Source: JAATFY01 sp049276515 (lineage in GTDB: Bacteria > Pseudomonadota > Alphaproteobacteria > UBA9219). From it: a DNA stretch of 8,385 nt. The notes beneath the pieces are model-generated. The model saw only the letters and a program-made list of their open reading frames with translations. It made no database searches and was not told the origin of the DNA. A program made the position numbers and the translations under genes. Where the stretch lies: the NCBI GenBank assembly GCA_049276515.1, contig JBASWO010000169.1, positions 1-8,385 on the forward strand, in the 5' to 3' direction. Below are positions 7,594 through 8,385 of this stretch, one piece after another. How positions within the stretch are numbered: position 1 is the stretch's first letter; each line of letters opens with the position of its first letter.

Positions 7594-7622
7594 ACTATAC
7601 GGAAAAGCGATGTCATTGCCAA
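7594..7622 (-). promoter_or_regulatory. Sigma70-like promoter of the hflK-hflC-MFS transcript
   Basis: On the minus strand TTGGCA (7617-7622, five of six to the -35 consensus) and TATAGT (7594-7599, five of six to the -10 consensus) are separated by exactly 17 bases. Transcription would begin near 7587, leaving a leader of roughly 14 bases to ATG 7573 or 29 bases to ATG 7558. The -35 box lies inside codons 3 to 5 of the divergent mrp gene. Called from consensus match, spacing and position; start of transcription not observed. Confidence 0.65.
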
Positions 7623-8385
7623 CAGAAGATAAGATACTGAATGCATTACGTAACGTTGCCCTGCCGGGCAATGATAACATTGTTGCGCTTGGCATGGTCA
7701 ATGGGTTGGCCTTAAAAGTGGCAGGCCAGGGCGCGCATGTCAGTTTTGCAATCGAAGTTGATCCTCATAAGGCAGTAGCTATGGAGCCTTTGCGGCTTGC
7801 TGCTGAAAAAGCAGTTGCTGGTGTTCCTGGGGTCTTGTCCGTTTCAACTGTACTCACGGCTCACAAAGATGCACCACAAATACAATCTGGCAAACATCGT
7901 GAAAAACTTGTTTTGCCAGGCGTCAAACATATCGTTGCCGTTGCTTCAGGTAAGGGCGGCGTAGGTAAGTCGACAACATCGGTTAATCTTGCTGTTGCCA
8001 TGGCAAAAAATGGTTTGAAGGTTGGTTTGCTCGACGGTGATATTTATGGGCCGTCCATTCCCCGTATGCTGAGCTTAAAAGGTAAGCCTGAAGCAACCGA
8101 AGATAAGAAATTGATCCCTATGGAACGATTTGGGGTTGCCGCTATGTCTATGGGTTTTTTGATAGCAGAAGATGCGCCTATGGTCTGGCGTGGGCCTATG
8201 GTTCATAGTGCCATCACCCAAATGTTTCGTGACGTCAATTGGGGTGAGCGCGATGTGCTTATTGTCGATATGCCACCCGGTACAGGCGATGCGCATTTAA
8301 CATTAGCGCAGCAAGTGCCTTTATCAGGTGCTGTCATTGTTTCAACGCCTCAAGATATTGCCCTTTTAGATGCACGCAAGGGGCT
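7610..8385 (+). CDS. mrp: Mrp/ApbC iron-sulfur cluster carrier ATPase, 5' part
   Basis: Mrp/ApbC (NBP35 family) is a P-loop ATPase that binds and hands over [4Fe-4S] clusters to apoproteins in the cytoplasm. The first 258 residues are visible; the frame runs off the right edge. Residues 1-85 form a DUF59/MIP18-like N-domain (EDKILNALRNVALPG at 6-20, VPGVLSVSTVL at 72-82). The ATPase domain follows with the deviant Walker A SGKGGVGKST (113-122, including the signature lysine K115), then LLDGDIYGPSIPRML (140-154), APMVWRGPM (189-197), the Walker B and switch region VLIVDMPPGTGDAHLTLAQQ (216-235), and STPQDIALLDARKG (245-258). The cluster-binding CxxC motif expected in the C-terminal part is not in the window. 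The start at 7610 has GGA seven positions or so upstream, a weak site. An in-frame GTG at 7580 is less likely. It is divergent from hflK, a common alphaproteobacterial neighbour. Confidence 0.95.
   Translation, partial: MSLPTEDKILNALRNVALPGNDNIVALGMVNGLALKVAGQGAHVSFAIEVDPHKAVAMEPLRLAAEKAVAGVPGVLSVSTVLTAHKDAPQIQSGKHREKLVLPGVKHIVAVASGKGGVGKSTTSVNLAVAMAKNGLKVGLLDGDIYGPSIPRMLSLKGKPEATEDKKLIPMERFGVAAMSMGFLIAEDAPMVWRGPMVHSAITQMFRDVNWGERDVLIVDMPPGTGDAHLTLAQQVPLSGAVIVSTPQDIALLDARKG

Noticed and set aside
7596..7601. TATACG as the -10 box of an mrp promoter giving a nearly leaderless mRNA
   Set aside because: It matches the consensus at only four positions and has no acceptable -35 at 16-18 bases. 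The same TATA is better explained as the hflK -10 on the other strand.
8075..8296. 73-codon minus-strand open frame near the right edge
   Set aside because: It lies opposite the clear Mrp ATPase reading frame, which carries the intact P-loop and switch motifs.

Overview
The window is ordinary, densely packed bacterial chromosome, most likely from an alphaproteobacterium with moderate G+C content. The three 60-base rows I counted ran from 40 to 52 % G+C; I did not compute the whole window. The lineage call rests on three things: the Mrp / HflK / HflC block in an arrangement common in alphaproteobacteria, tyrS divergent from anmK, and an AsmA/DUF3971-type protein of the alphaproteobacterial kind. 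I cannot name the genus from this sequence.

Layout, left to right. (1) Bases 1-1959, + strand: the 3' part of a long AsmA-like (DUF3971/YhdP-type) envelope protein gene, cut by the window edge. (2) Bases 1963-3192, - strand: tyrS, tyrosyl-tRNA synthetase, meeting gene 1 tail to tail with 3 bases between. (3) Bases 3193-3246: a 54-base divergent spacer. (4) Bases 3247-4344, + strand: anmK, anhydro-N-acetylmuramic acid kinase. (5) A probable three-gene transcript on the - strand, hflK (6440-7558), hflC (5583-6443) and an MFS transporter (4341-5567). Its last stop codon interlocks with that of anmK in a CTAG palindrome. (6) Bases 7559-7609: a short divergent spacer carrying a good sigma70-like promoter for hflK. 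(7) Bases 7610-8385, + strand: mrp/apbC, a P-loop iron-sulfur carrier ATPase, cut by the right edge.

Functionally this is housekeeping: translation (TyrS), peptidoglycan recycling (AnmK), membrane protein quality control (HflK/HflC, modulators of FtsH), iron-sulfur delivery (Mrp) and outer-envelope maintenance (AsmA-like protein). The one accessory-looking piece is the MFS transporter behind hflC, where many alphaproteobacteria carry a DegP-type protease. Noncoding DNA is minimal: no spacer exceeds about 54 bases. I see no tRNA or rRNA gene, CRISPR array, insertion sequence, attachment site or intrinsic terminator. I found no convincing undescribed system; the findings concern gene arrangement, promoter placement and start-site choice.
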